This document shows, piece by piece, positions 28,668 through 37,917 of a stretch of DNA of 64,000 bases (the first letter of the stretch is position 1; every line of letters begins with the position of its first letter). The notes under the pieces are model-generated. The model saw nothing but the letters and a program-made list of their open reading frames with translations, was not told where the DNA came from and did not search any database. Made by a program: the position numbers and the translations under genes. The DNA comes from Clostridium sp. NkU-1 (GTDB lineage Bacteria > Bacillota_A > Clostridia > Lachnospirales > Lachnospiraceae): NCBI GenBank assembly GCA_001312405.1, contig BBDR01000022.1, positions 7,891 to 71,890 of the forward strand, read 5' to 3'.

Positions 28668-28928
28668 TCATTTCAGCATGGTATTAAAAATATTGATAGT
28701 AAAATCACTGAGAGTGGTCATCATATGATCACCCATTATCAAAAGTATCAGGCCTATAACGATCAGCTTCGGAACAAAGGTAATCGTTTGCTCGTGGATC
28801 TGGGTCGCCGCCTGCACAATAGAAATAATGATTCCGATGATCATGCTGACAATAAGCGCCGGACCGGCCAGCTTGACCACCAGCCCGAATAACTCATACA
28901 TCAGGCTGTTTACTGCAACATCCGTCAT
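28668..28928 (-). CDS. fliQ: Flagellar export protein FliQ
   Basis: A small two-helix membrane protein of the export channel. It is intact at 86 residues. Landmarks: LVVKLAGPALIVSMIIGIIISIVQAATQIHEQT and PKLIVIGLILLIMGDHMM. It sits between fliP and fliR, the standard order, with only 15 bp to fliP. Confidence 0.95.
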   Translation of the reverse strand: MTDVAVNSLMYELFGLVVKLAGPALIVSMIIGIIISIVQAATQIHEQTITFVPKLIVIGLILLIMGDHMMTTLSDFTINIFNTMLK

Positions 28929-28943
28929 CTTTTATCCCTCCTG

Positions 28944-29605
28944 TCAGTAATGGAAGCTGTTAACCAAATTAGAAAACAGCAGCTCCCATCCATTAACCGT
29001 TACAAACAACAGTAGTTTAAATGGAAGTGAAATCATGGCCGGCGGCAGCATGACCATACCCATGGACATCAAGGTACTGGATACAATAATATCAACCAGT
29101 AAAAACGGCAGAAAAATCATAAATCCCGCTGTAAAAGCCCGCTCCAGCTCTGAGTCATAAATGACGGAATGATTACTGTCATTGGAAGTTCCTCAACGTT
29201 CTCCGGTTTGTCGGTTTTGGACAAATCAATAAACAGATTCAATGTGTCCGTCTTCGTCTGCTTGAGCATAAACCGTTTCATGGGAACTGCCGCCCGGTCA
29301 AGTGCCTCTTTCTGGCTTATCTCCTCCCTGATGTAAGGCTGGTAAGCATTGGTGTTCACATCCTTTATCACTGGATCCATAATGAACAGTGTTAAAAATA
29401 ATGCAATTCCAACCAGCACCATATTGGGGGGACTCTGCTGGACTCCCAGGGCATTTCTGGTAAAAGATAGAACAATGATAATCCTTGTAAAGGAAGTCAT
29501 CATCACCAGAATAGATGGCAGCAGGGAAATGATGGTCAAAATGAGGAAAACCTCCAGAGTCGGCACCCGGCCGCCATTAATATTAATCAAGGCATCTGTA
29601 TTCAT
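28944..29605 (-). CDS. fliP: Flagellar export protein FliP (one frameshift)
   Basis: The core pore-forming subunit of the export gate. [22 protein letters not shown] and [16 protein letters not shown] are diagnostic. Near 29152 one base is lost after the codon for Met in PSFMT. Repair gives [21 protein letters not shown] and [21 protein letters not shown] sequence, running to the stop at 28944-28946. About 220 codons. The start overlaps fliO by 4 bases. No obvious cleavable signal peptide is seen beyond the hydrophobic start. Confidence 0.93.
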
Positions 29606-29973
29606 GGTTCCTCCTTACACATCATCTGTGTCTGTCTGTATATTTTTTTAACAGTTTTTTTAAAGCTTTCATACCCTTCTGCCCCGGTAAATGGGGTCTG
29701 GGCTGAAATTCCCTCTGGAATGTCCTCTTCTGAAAGTTCAGATAGAAGGGTTATCTGAGAAGAAGCAATGCCGATAAGATAATAGTGACTCCCTGCACGG
29801 ACGATTGCTATCGCTTTATCCTGTCCCAGGGGAAGCCTGTCCAACATCTGCATACAGGTTCCTCCCCGCTTCAGCCCGATTCCTTTTCCAAGGCTTCTGG
29901 TAAATACATAGCTCAAATACAGAATGACTACGGTAAGGAGCAGCGCAGATAACAGACTGATCACGCTATTCAA
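29602..29973 (-). CDS. fliO: Flagellar export assembly protein FliO
   Basis: FliO helps assemble the FliP channel. The 123 residues have one N-terminal membrane segment (SLLSALLLTVVILYLSYVF) and a soluble part with MQMLDRLPLGQDKAIAIVRAG. The start is TTG 29973 with GAGG upstream. In the repaired fliY frame the fliY stop overlaps this start, giving coupling. The end overlaps fliP. Confidence 0.88.
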   Translation of the reverse strand: MNSVISLLSALLLTVVILYLSYVFTRSLGKGIGLKRGGTCMQMLDRLPLGQDKAIAIVRAGSHYYLIGIASSQITLLSELSEEDIPEGISAQTPFTGAEGYESFKKTVKKIYRQTQMMCKEEP

Positions 29974-31268
29974 ATGCAGCCACTTCCTCTCTATTCTCCG
30001 CTTTTTTTAGTAATCTCTGTAATACGGATGCCAAAATTGTCATCTACAACCACCACATCGCCTTTCGCAATGCAGCGGCCATTTACATATAAATCAACCT
30101 GTTCTCCCGCCAGCTTATCAAGGATAACAAGGACCCCTTGGTGAATTCAAGGATTTCCTTTACCAGCTTTCTGGTTCTGCCGATTTCAACAGACACCTCA
30201 AGAGGCACTCCCATAATAAGTTCCCGGTTTTCTTCCTGTTCCTCAAATCCATTGCCCCCGTCTTTTAAGCTGTTTTGGGGGATAGGTTTCACATTTATGG
30301 TTTTAGGTTCTGGAGATCCTGTTTTTTTTCATATTCTGCTGTTCACTTTGCAGCTGTGATATCATCTGCTGCATTTGAGTCATCATCTGCTGCTGCATCT
30401 GTATCTGGCCCATCATCTGCTGTACTGCCATCTGGTTATCTCCTGTCATCTTTGGTATTTCATGACTTTCTAAAACCGTCTCCTTGTTGGCAGGCTGTAC
30501 AGCATTTATCGGCTCTTCACCTCCAAAGCTGCCTGACAACAGCTTTTCAATCTCTTCCTGAGATAAGACTCCGCCTGAAGACGGCTCCCTTAATTCCGTT
30601 TTCGTCTCTATGACAGGTTCCAGAATTGGCTTTGGCTCCGGGATTGGCTTTGGTTCCGGAACCGGTTCCAGCATTTCCTGGGGCAAGAATCCACTGACCA
30701 GGTCCTTTGCAAGATCAAGAGACATTACGTTAATAAATTCACTTTCCAACTGGTCCGCAATTTTTAAAGTAAATCCGACCACAACCATGAATTCTTCATT
30801 GTTATAATATTTTTCTTTGAAATCATTTACATCGCCGATCTCAAAAGAGCTGGGTGTGGAAATATTAACGGCCTTGCCTAAAAACTCGGACAGTGCCGTA
30901 GCAGAAGCCCCCATCATCTGATTCATCACTTCACAGATCGCACTGATGTTCAATTCATTTAATTCAAATTCTTCCTCCGGCGTTTCCATGCCCATGAGCA
31001 TATCTACAATCACTTTTACATCATGCCTCTTTAAAAGCATTAGATTGCTTCCGCTAAGTCCTGCAATATATGTAATCTCCACCCCTACTGCCGGCTCCAG
31101 GTTTGAAATTTCAAATTCTTCCTTTGATAATACCTTTACCACCGGTGTGGTAATATCAACTCTGGCATTGAGCATGGTAGATACTGCAGTGGCCGAGGCA
31201 CCAAGGCTTATATTCAGTATTTCACCTATGGCATCAATTTCAAATGCGCTAAAATTCTTTGAATCCAT
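29966..31268 (-). CDS. fliY: Flagellar motor switch phosphatase FliY (CheC-like + FliN), frameshifted
   Basis: FliY is a C-ring subunit and CheY-P phosphatase. Two CheC-type centres are present: D-AIG-E-IL-N and S-AIC-E-VM-N, both intact. A linker rich in Pro/Glu and then Met/Gln repeats ([14 protein letters not shown]) leads to a FliN domain with [22 protein letters not shown]. Breaks: T8 near 30332-30339 (T7 needed), and a lost base near 30140, after which [16 protein letters not shown] is read. The end depends on the T7 at 30002-30008: stop 29966 if T6, 29991 if T7. Confidence 0.92.
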
Positions 31269-31317
31269 ACAACTTTTCTCCCTTTATACTCATTAGCCCT
31301 CTATGCCAAGTCACGCC

Positions 31318-31764
31318 TTATTTTCCAATTTCCAATGCCTTGGAGGCCATCATTTTTATGGCATTAAATGCTGTTATGTTGGCCTCATAGGACCGGTATG
31401 CAGACATACTGTCTACTGTTTCTTTTAGCAAATCCACATTGGGCATCTGCACATAGCCGTTTTCATCCGCCTCCGGATGCTCCGGATTGTAAACGGACTT
31501 AAAGGGACTGGTGTCTTCCACTATCTGTGAAACCCTGACACCTCCTGTGCTCTGCTGCCTGCTTATGCCGGCTGCATTCATCATAATTCTTCGGAAGTTA
31601 TTTTCATTCCTGGATTCAAGCACCACCATTTTTCTTTGGTATGGCCCGCCTGCTTCCGTCCTCGTCGTATCAATATTAGCAATGTTCTCCGACGCAACAT
31701 CCAGTCTGAGACGCTGGGCGGTCATTGCCGACGCACTAATGTTCATGGAACTTAAAAATGACAT
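31318..31764 (-). CDS. flgC: Proximal rod protein FlgC
   Basis: A proximal rod subunit. It is intact at 148 residues: LSSMNISASAMTAQRLRLDV and SENIANIDTTRT at the N-terminus, and VDLLKETVDSMSAYRSYEAN and MMASKALEIGK at the C-terminus. FlgC is usually encoded between flgB and fliE, but here it lies about 13 kb downstream between cheY and fliY, while flgB is directly followed by fliE. Within the same operon, so still co-transcribed. Confidence 0.96.
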   Translation of the reverse strand: MSFLSSMNISASAMTAQRLRLDVASENIANIDTTRTEAGGPYQRKMVVLESRNENNFRRIMMNAAGISRQQSTGGVRVSQIVEDTSPFKSVYNPEHPEADENGYVQMPNVDLLKETVDSMSAYRSYEANITAFNAIKMMASKALEIGK

Positions 31765-31787
31765 TTGTCCCCTCCTCTGCGGTAAAA

Positions 31788-32148
31788 CTAACCGATAATG
31801 CCTGTGACAGTTTTAAGAATCCTGTCCGGTTTAAAGGGTTTTACAATAAAATCCTTAGCACCTGATTTGATGGCTTCGATTACCATGCTCTCCTGTCCCA
31901 TGGCGGAACACATAACAACCGCTGCATCCGGGGATTTTGCCTTTATAGCCTTTAATGCTTCCAGACCATCCATGTTAGGCATTGTAATGTCCATGATTAC
32001 AAGATCCGGACTGATTTCAGAGAACATCTGCACAGCCTGAGCCCCGTCAGATGCCTCGTATAAATCGGTATATCCATTTTTTTGACAACGTATCCTTAAT
32101 CATCATTCTCATAAACGCTGCATCATCTACCAATAATATTTTCGCCAT
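31788..32148 (-). CDS. cheY: Chemotaxis response regulator CheY (one frameshift)
   Basis: A single-domain receiver that binds FliM/FliY when phosphorylated. It begins at ATG 32148: MAKILLVDDAAFMRMMIKD with the paired Asp. The phospho-acceptor is in LVIMDITMPNMDG, and Thr/Lys sites are in VVMCSAMGQ and DFIVKPF. The T7 at 32077-32083 should be T6, giving SKNGYTDLYEASDGAQA. 119 residues. It lies between fliM and flgC. Confidence 0.95.
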
Positions 32149-32196
32149 TTTTTTACATCTCCTTTATTATCCTTAATTCTTTATATAATCCCTGAC

Positions 32197-33216
32197 TCAG
32201 CTTTCACCGGCCTGGTAATTTCCTTCTTCTACAAGACCTTCAATACGAACCGCTGTATTCCTTTTGTGAACACCTAACTGTCCCTTAAACCACGGCTGGT
32301 CTTCCACATACAGTTTGATGTCGGATTCCTTAGGCGTTCCTAAGTTGATAACATCTCCAACATGAAGATTATAAACATCATCCAGAGTGATGACAGACTC
32401 TCCTACCTTGGCTCGGATCATCAAGTCAGTTGCCCTGATGTTGTTTAAGATTTCAAGCTTCGTATCTTGGCTGTTCTCTTCATCTCCCATGGCACTGGCT
32501 CTTCGCTTATCTATAATACTGAACGTGTTCATTAGGAGATTCCCCGGAATGCAGAGACTGAGTCTTCCAGAGCAGCCTTCCATTTCTACATCCATGACAA
32601 TAATTACTATTGTTTCATCCACACCGATTTCCTGAAACATGCTGGGGTTTTCCTCCAGCCTCTCCAGTTCAAAATTTAAATTAATATAACTTGACCAGGA
32701 ATCCTTTAATGGTCCTATTACATATTGGATCACTCTGCGGTATAAAGCCATCTCAATTTCCGTATAGGAATAGGACAGGCTAACATTGGTTTCCTTCCCT
32801 ACACCTCCAAGCATGCGGTCAATCAAACTAAGCATTAATGGCATGCTTGCATTGATTAAAAGCGGCGGATTCTTGGAATGATCCGGCAAAGTCACATTGA
32901 CAAGGGTAAGGACATCATTATCGCTTAAGGCGTTACTGAATTCATAATACCGCTGCTCCTCTACCGTAACGACTGACAGTTCACTGGAAGTCCGAAACAG
33001 GCTGTTGATCTGGGAACCTGCAATTCTGGAGTAATTGTCAAATATACTGCCTAAAACTTTAAGCCTGTCTTTTGTAAACTTTTTAGGACTGTAAAAATCA
33101 TATTTCCTATATTTTAATTCATCTTCTTTTTTTTCAATCTCCTGGCTCAGCTCATCTGTTCCCTGCAAGGAATTGAGCAGCGCATCAATTTGATTTTGGG
33201 ATAATACTTCAGCCAT
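32197..33216 (-). CDS. fliM: Flagellar motor switch protein FliM
   Basis: The C-ring subunit that receives CheY-P. It is intact at 339 residues from ATG 33216 (GGAGTGA upstream). The N-terminal CheY-binding peptide reads LSQNQIDALLNSL. The middle domain has YDFYSPKKFTKDRLKVL and LINASMPLMLSLIDRMLGG, and the FliN-like C-terminus GESVITLDDVYNLHVGDVI. It follows motB after 22 bp; no fliL lies between. Confidence 0.96.
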   Translation of the reverse strand: MAEVLSQNQIDALLNSLQGTDELSQEIEKKEDELKYRKYDFYSPKKFTKDRLKVLGSIFDNYSRIAGSQINSLFRTSSELSVVTVEEQRYYEFSNALSDNDVLTLVNVTLPDHSKNPPLLINASMPLMLSLIDRMLGGVGKETNVSLSYSYTEIEMALYRRVIQYVIGPLKDSWSSYINLNFELERLEENPSMFQEIGVDETIVIIVMDVEMEGCSGRLSLCIPGNLLMNTFSIIDKRRASAMGDEENSQDTKLEILNNIRATDLMIRAKVGESVITLDDVYNLHVGDVINLGTPKESDIKLYVEDQPWFKGQLGVHKRNTAVRIEGLVEEGNYQAGES

Positions 33217-33238
33217 TTGTTTCACTCCGCTTCATTTT

Positions 33239-34007
33239 TTAATTACCCGGCACGTTCTGATAATCCTGATATATCTGGTTGTAATACTCTTCCAGGGATT
33301 TTTCTACCGTATCATTCTTGGTTATCAATATTTCCACGCGACGGTTTTGCGCCCTCCCATCCTCCGTATCAAAAGGCGCAATGGGACGGAACTGACCATA
33401 GCTGGCGCTCACCAGTTTTTCCGGTGAAACAGCATGTCTGCTTTGGAGAAAAATGACAACCTCTGCGGAACGCTGAGCGGAAAGCATCCTGTCGTTTCGG
33501 ATGTTGTTGGGTCTGTTTGGGTCTCCCTGGGAGGTATGTCCCAATACCTGTACTTCTTTTATAGAAGAATCCACCTGCGTCATAGCGACAGCAAACTGCT
33601 CAAGGATGTCCTTGCCCTCCTGCCGGAGCACAGAACTGTCCCCGTCAAAAAATACTTTGTCGCGGAATGAGATAAAAGTGAAACCGTCTCCGCGGGTAAT
33701 TTCTACAGAATCCTGCATTCCTCTCTCTGAAACCATCTCTTTCAGAGCCGTATACAGTGCGTCAAAATCCGTAACCTCTTCTTTTGCCGGATCTCCACGG
33801 AATTCTCCCTCGCTTTCATTCGCTTTGGACTCTATGCTTTCAAGAGCACTGGGATTAAAGCTCTGCACCAGCTTCTTCCATTTGGTCTGGTCCATAGAAG
33901 ACATGGAATACAGAAGAACGAAAAAAACACAGCAGCAAAGTAACCATGTCCCCATATGTATCCATCCAGCTTCCAGTTTCCTCCGGCTGCTTATTTCTCT
34001 TTATCAT
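33239..34007 (-). CDS. motB: Flagellar stator protein MotB (one frameshift)
   Basis: Peptidoglycan-anchored stator subunit. ATG 34007 has AGGTGG upstream. The single membrane helix carries the ion-binding Asp in SWMDTYGDMVTLLLCFFV. The OmpA/MotB domain includes VQVLGHTSQGDPNRPNNIRN and LSAQRSAEVVIF. The A7 at 33921-33927 (T7 on the coding strand) must be six. About 256 codons. It is preceded by an RNA element between motA and motB. Confidence 0.94.
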
Positions 34008-34029
34008 ACAACCACCTGTTTTTCTCTTT

Positions 34030-34065
34030 CCTACCCATGTTCTTTGGGATTAAGATATGCCCTTA
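34030..34065 (-). promoter_or_regulatory. Intergenic pseudoknot element copy D, between motA and motB
   Basis: Minus strand: AAGGG, loop CATATCTTAAT, CCC, then AAAGAACATGGGTAGG. Stem 1 is GGG/CCC with an 11-nt loop. The loop TCTT can pair with AAGA just downstream. It is the most diverged copy, but keeps the order stem, A-rich joining segment and GGG-AGG tail, and lies just before the motB ribosome binding site. Confidence 0.4.
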
Positions 34066-34090
34066 AAGCACTCCCTCTTTCGCAATCTCA

Positions 34091-34898
34091 TTACTCAGGA
34101 TTTGCGCTTCCTTCTTCAGGTTTTTTTCTTTGTGATCTTTCCCTGCTGCTTCTGAGACAGGTAAGATAGCAGCTTTTCCTCCAGATACTTGGGGTTATCT
34201 CCAGCCTGAATGGATAAAACGCCTTCAATAATAATCTGCTTGTACAAAAGTTCTTCCTCGTTCCGGATACGGAGCTTCTTGCCCATGGGATTGAATAACA
34301 GATGAGCCAGAATACAACCGTAAAAGGTGGTGATCAAGGCCACGGACATATCAGCCCCAAGGCTGTTCGCTCCATTTCCTGACATATCCATACTTTTTAA
34401 CATGTTAACCAATCCTACCAGCGTACCAATCATTCCGAGGCCGGAGCCACTCCTGACCCCCTGTCATAGATGCTGACGTCCTGCTCGTGGCGGTCCATCA
34501 TGGCTGCCACTTCACTTTCCAGCATCTCCCTGATCTTCTCCGCATCCATGGCGTCTACGATCAACATTACGCTCTGTTTCAGAAAAGGATCCTTGATGGT
34601 GGCAGCCTGTTCTTCCAGAACCAAAAGTCCCTTTTTTTCTTGCCGTTTTCGCCATATCCACTAGAGTATGAATAACGGCTTCCGAATTGTACCGGTTGGA
34701 GCTGATCATTATTCCGATGTGCTTTGGAATCTGTGCCAGGGTTTTAAATGGAAAGCTGGCTATCAGCGCTGCCGCTGTACCTCCCACAACAATGATAACA
34801 CTGGGCATGTCCACAAAATTCATCAGCTTTTCCATGCCGATTCCGTAGATAATCAATGCGATTCCCAGCACCCAGCCAACGATCAATGATACATCCAT
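34091..34898 (-). CDS. motA: Flagellar stator protein MotA (three frameshifts)
   Basis: The stator subunit with four membrane helices that couples ion flow to rotation. The N-terminus is SLIVGWVLGIALIIYGIGM. The cytoplasmic loop has EEQAATIKDPFLKQSVMLIVDAMD, and the conserved APAFGMIGTLVGLVNMLKSM and TTFYGCILAHLLFNP follow. Breaks: T7 34632-34638, a lost T near 34449 and T7 34121-34127. With these repaired the stop is TAA at 34091-34093. About 269 codons. Confidence 0.94.
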
Positions 34899-34930
34899 AA
34901 GTAACCTCCTATATTCCAGGCAGTGCTGGA

Positions 34931-35134
34931 TTAAACGTTCTTTTTCTGCGCACGCGCATATATCTGTGCCTGAAATTCAATCACCCGGTCAATGATCTCA
35001 TCAATACTTTCTTTTACCACATAATGCTTTCCATTGACCAGTATAACATTGGACTCCGGTATGTTTTCAATCCGCTCAATCTGATTGCAATTGATTATAA
35101 ATTCTTCATCATTCAGTCTCGTAAGACGAATCAT
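34931..35134 (-). CDS. flbD: Flagellar protein FlbD/SwrD
   Basis: A small 67-residue protein found between flgE and motA in most Firmicutes operons and linked to motor power in Bacillus (SwrD). MIRLTRLNDEEFIINCNQIE and VLVNGKHYVVKESIDEIIDRV-like pattern are typical. Intact, with its own GGAG site. Confidence 0.93.
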   Translation of the reverse strand: MIRLTRLNDEEFIINCNQIERIENIPESNVILVNGKHYVVKESIDEIIDRVIEFQAQIYARAQKKNV

Positions 35135-35150
35135 GGCTCAACTCCTCTCA

Positions 35151-35180
35151 TTGGGGGAAGCGGCAGCACCGCCTCCCCAA
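35151..35180 (-). repeat. GC-rich hairpin between flgE and flbD
   Basis: TTGGGGGAAGCGG (35151-35163) and CCGCCTCCCCAA (35169-35180) are complementary apart from one bulge or mismatch. It follows the flgE stop and lies just before the flbD ribosome binding site. Possible mRNA-stability or partial-termination element. Confidence 0.5.
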
Positions 35181-35195
35181 ATCTGCAAAAGCTTA

Positions 35196-36823
35196 TTACC
35201 GCTTAATATTTACCAGTTCTTCCAGCATCTGATCTGTAACTGTTATGATTTTTGAGTTGGCCTGGAATCCTCTTTGTGTAGTGATCATATCTGTCATCTC
35301 TGTCGCAAGGTCTACCTTTGCCATTTCCAGATAATTTCCCATGATCCGGCCCTGGACACCACCGGCTTCATAAATGCTTACACTGCCTGCATTAGCACCT
35401 GGGACATAGTAATAACCCGTGGTCTTTTCCAGACCGTTGACGTTCTGGACACCGGCTAAAGCAACCTTACCGATGATAACTGTGGCGCTGCCGTCTACAG
35501 AAGTACCTGTCAGGGTACCATCTTCCTTGATTGTGTAGTTGCTTAAGCTGGCAAGTTCATTCTCACTGCTTGATCCTGCATTTTCTACCTGGGTATTGGT
35601 TGAGCTGTTCTGGGCTGTTTCCAAACTCTTTTCTTTGTCAGATACTGTCTTTTCTGCTGCATCAACAAAGGCCTTAGCCTTATCTGCGGCCTGCTTTTTT
35701 TTCGTCGCGTATGCCTTCCAGCGAGCCTGGTTCAATTTTGCTTAAGGCAGCATAAAGATCATCCAAAGCCTTTTTTCGTTGTATCCAATGTATTTTTAGT
35801 CGTATCATTGGGGTTTGCGTTATAAGCCGCCAGAGCAGTTAAATAATCACCCCTGATCGTATCCCACTTACTCGGACCGCCAAGAGTTGTACTCGGGTCT
35901 TTCAGACGAAGCGCTGTTTGAGCCTTAATTAAAGCAAATTCTGCATTCTCATAATCAACTTTTGCCGTATTATAAGCTGATTCCTTTAGTGGATCACTTT
36001 TATCAGCTACCCACTTTGAATATGCATCTTCCATTGCTTTCTTTGCATCGTCCCGATCTACCATAAACTCGTTTATACTTTTAGGCGGAGTCGCATTAGT
36101 TGGATTTTTACATTCATCCTCATATTTTTTATTCGCATCAATATACTCATTTCTTGCATTCCCTAAGGCCACATTCAGCTTCGCTAAGTCAGCCCTTGCT
36201 TCCTCAAGCTGCTTCTTAGCCGCTTCTACCGCATTAGCCGCCTCCTTATTCCCTATGGCCGCCATATCTGACTTCATGGGAATTCTCAGAGGCTTTAATG
36301 TAGTTGTATTAAATTCTCCTCCGGCGGAAAGATCGCCTGTATTGGTATTCTCAAATCCATATACATAATTTCCCGAATCATCAACCAGATATCCCTGATT
36401 ATCCACATTGAACTTTCCTACTCTGGAAAGACTCAGGCCCTTGGAGGAAATGACATCCTCATCTTCCAGGGAAAAGCCCTCTCCGTTCCCAACCATAGGA
36501 CCTACGATATAAAATCCCGTACCATCAATATAGCAGTCAAGGCCTCTGGAAGAGGGCGACGGGCTTCCCATAGAGAAATCATAGGTAATGCTTCCTGTCG
36601 TTACGCCGTACCCTACCTGGTTGGCATTGGTTCCTCCATAGCCACCGGCAGACGTGCTGCCCTTTGAACCGGCTGAAGTGTTCTGGTACATAGTGTCTTT
36701 AAAGGACATGGTACCTGCCTTAAATCCCCATGTATTCACGTTAGCTATATTGTTACCGATAACATCCATTTTGGCCTGGTGTGTTCTAAGACCTGCCACA
36801 CCGGCAAACATTGATTTGACCAT
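35196..36823 (-). CDS. flgE: Flagellar hook protein FlgE with a large helical insertion (frameshifted)
   Basis: Hook subunit. The N-terminus SMFAGVAGLRTHQAKMDVIG and NNIANVNTWGFKA and the C-terminus EMTDMITTQRGFQANSKIIT are canonical. Between about residues 190 and 400 the usual beta-rich outer domain is replaced or interrupted by an alanine/lysine/glutamate-rich helical region (EAAKKQLEEARADLAKLN; DRDDAKKAMEDAYSKW; KKKQAADKAKAFVDAAEKTV), predicted coiled coil. Breaks near 35769-35774 (run of 6, 5 needed) and near 35740 lie inside this region. ATG 36823 with AAGGAG. About 542 codons. Confidence 0.9.
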
Positions 36824-36906
36824 AGTTTTTTTGTTCTCCTTCGTTTTTTTCGCCTTCCTCCTGCTGTCAATCAGACAAACAGGAAAAGCCTCCATAAATG
36901 GTCCAG

Positions 36907-37281
36907 CTATAGTAGGACGGCGCTGTCGATATTTGTAAAAATATTTTCTTTCATTTCATTGCCAGACATGGTTGTTACCACCGTATTATTAGGTACATTT
37001 ACAATAAACGCTCCTCTGTCACTGATAATCACCACGTCCTTTGCCCCTTTGGAACGGGCTTTTTCCACTGCGGACTGCAAATCCTGCAAAAATGAATCCG
37101 ACATTTCAATTCCGCGCTGATTGACCCGCTCTGCTGCATGGCGGGAAAATTGAAGCCCTTCCTTTTCCTCGATTCTATTTTGAAGTATCTCATTGAAGCC
37201 GCCTGCTGGTTTTGATATTGCGGCAGCATTCCGCAGCTTTAGCTGCCTTAGTTCCTCATGCTGGTTTATTTTACCTAGCAT
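36907..37281 (-). CDS. TIGR02530-family flagellar operon protein
   Basis: An intact 124-residue protein found between flgD and flgE in many Firmicutes. Landmarks: LQFSRHAAERVNQRGIEMSD and DRGAFIVNVPNNTVVTTM. The function is unproven; position suggests a role in hook assembly. It follows flgD by 19 bp. Confidence 0.92.
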   Translation of the reverse strand: MLGKINQHEELRQLKLRNAAAISKPAGGFNEILQNRIEEKEGLQFSRHAAERVNQRGIEMSDSFLQDLQSAVEKARSKGAKDVVIISDRGAFIVNVPNNTVVTTMSGNEMKENIFTNIDSAVLL

Positions 37282-37300
37282 TGATCATCACCTGCGCATT

Positions 37301-37906
37301 CTAACCGGTACTGGTATCGGTATTGTTATCTGTCCCCGGATCCTTGGCTCCATCGGTACTATTATCTGTTTCCGGATCCTTGGTTCCATCGGTATTATTA
37401 TCTGTTTCCGGATCCTTGACTCCATCGCCCTTGTTTGGATCATCCACATTATCCGGAGGCTTATGCCCTTTTTCATAAACGGACATAATGCTGGAAACCG
37501 GATAGCCTGTCTTTTCATCGTCATCAATGTAAATAGTTGGCACACCATTAAAAATATCGACTCTCGTCACAGTTCCCGTGATTTTTTTAACCGTCCCGTT
37601 CTTATCGTGGTATGCAACCATTACTTCTTTTCCCATCATGGAAGTTCCATAATTGATTGTATTGACCTGGGCAAAATCCCCCATTGCAGTGGAGAAGTTA
37701 TTCATAGCCTGCATCATGGCGATCTGAGTCATCTGAGTCATCATCTCCGAGTTATCCATTGGGTTTGACATGTCCTGATTTTGAAGCTGTGCTGCCAAAA
37801 GCCTGAAAAATCCCTCCGTTGTCATTTCACTGTTACTGGTGGTTTTCGCTCTAGCCTTAAAATCTTCCAGAGAACCATACAAATTTACTCCATTTACAGT
37901 CGACAT
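37301..37906 (-). CDS. flgD: Hook-capping protein FlgD with C-terminal Asp/Thr repeats
   Basis: FlgD caps the growing hook. The conserved N-terminal part reads EGFFRLLAAQLQNQDMSNPM and NSEMMTQMTQIAMMQAM. A compact SH3/Fn-like region is reduced: about 60 residues (MVAYHDKNGTVKKITGTVTR). The last 40 residues are three tandem copies of a 12-residue KDPETDNNTDG-type unit encoded by a 36-bp DNA repeat. Intact, 201 residues. Confidence 0.92.
   Translation of the reverse strand: MSTVNGVNLYGSLEDFKARAKTTSNSEMTTEGFFRLLAAQLQNQDMSNPMDNSEMMTQMTQIAMMQAMNNFSTAMGDFAQVNTINYGTSMMGKEVMVAYHDKNGTVKKITGTVTRVDIFNGVPTIYIDDDEKTGYPVSSIMSVYEKGHKPPDNVDDPNKGDGVKDPETDNNTDGTKDPETDNSTDGAKDPGTDNNTDTSTG
37312..37430. repeat. 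36-bp tandem repeat in the 3' end of flgD
   Basis: Two nearly identical 36-bp units (37338-37373 and 37374-37409), each starting GGATCCTTG, are flanked by partial units. They encode the acidic KDPETDNxTDG repeats. Being a multiple of three, copy-number change would keep the frame. Confidence 0.85.
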
Positions 37907-37917
37907 TATTTCTCTCC

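Noticed and set aside
37193..37768. 191-residue plus-strand ORF opposite flgD
   Set aside because: Its Ile/Gly repeats are the antisense of the flgD 36-bp repeats.
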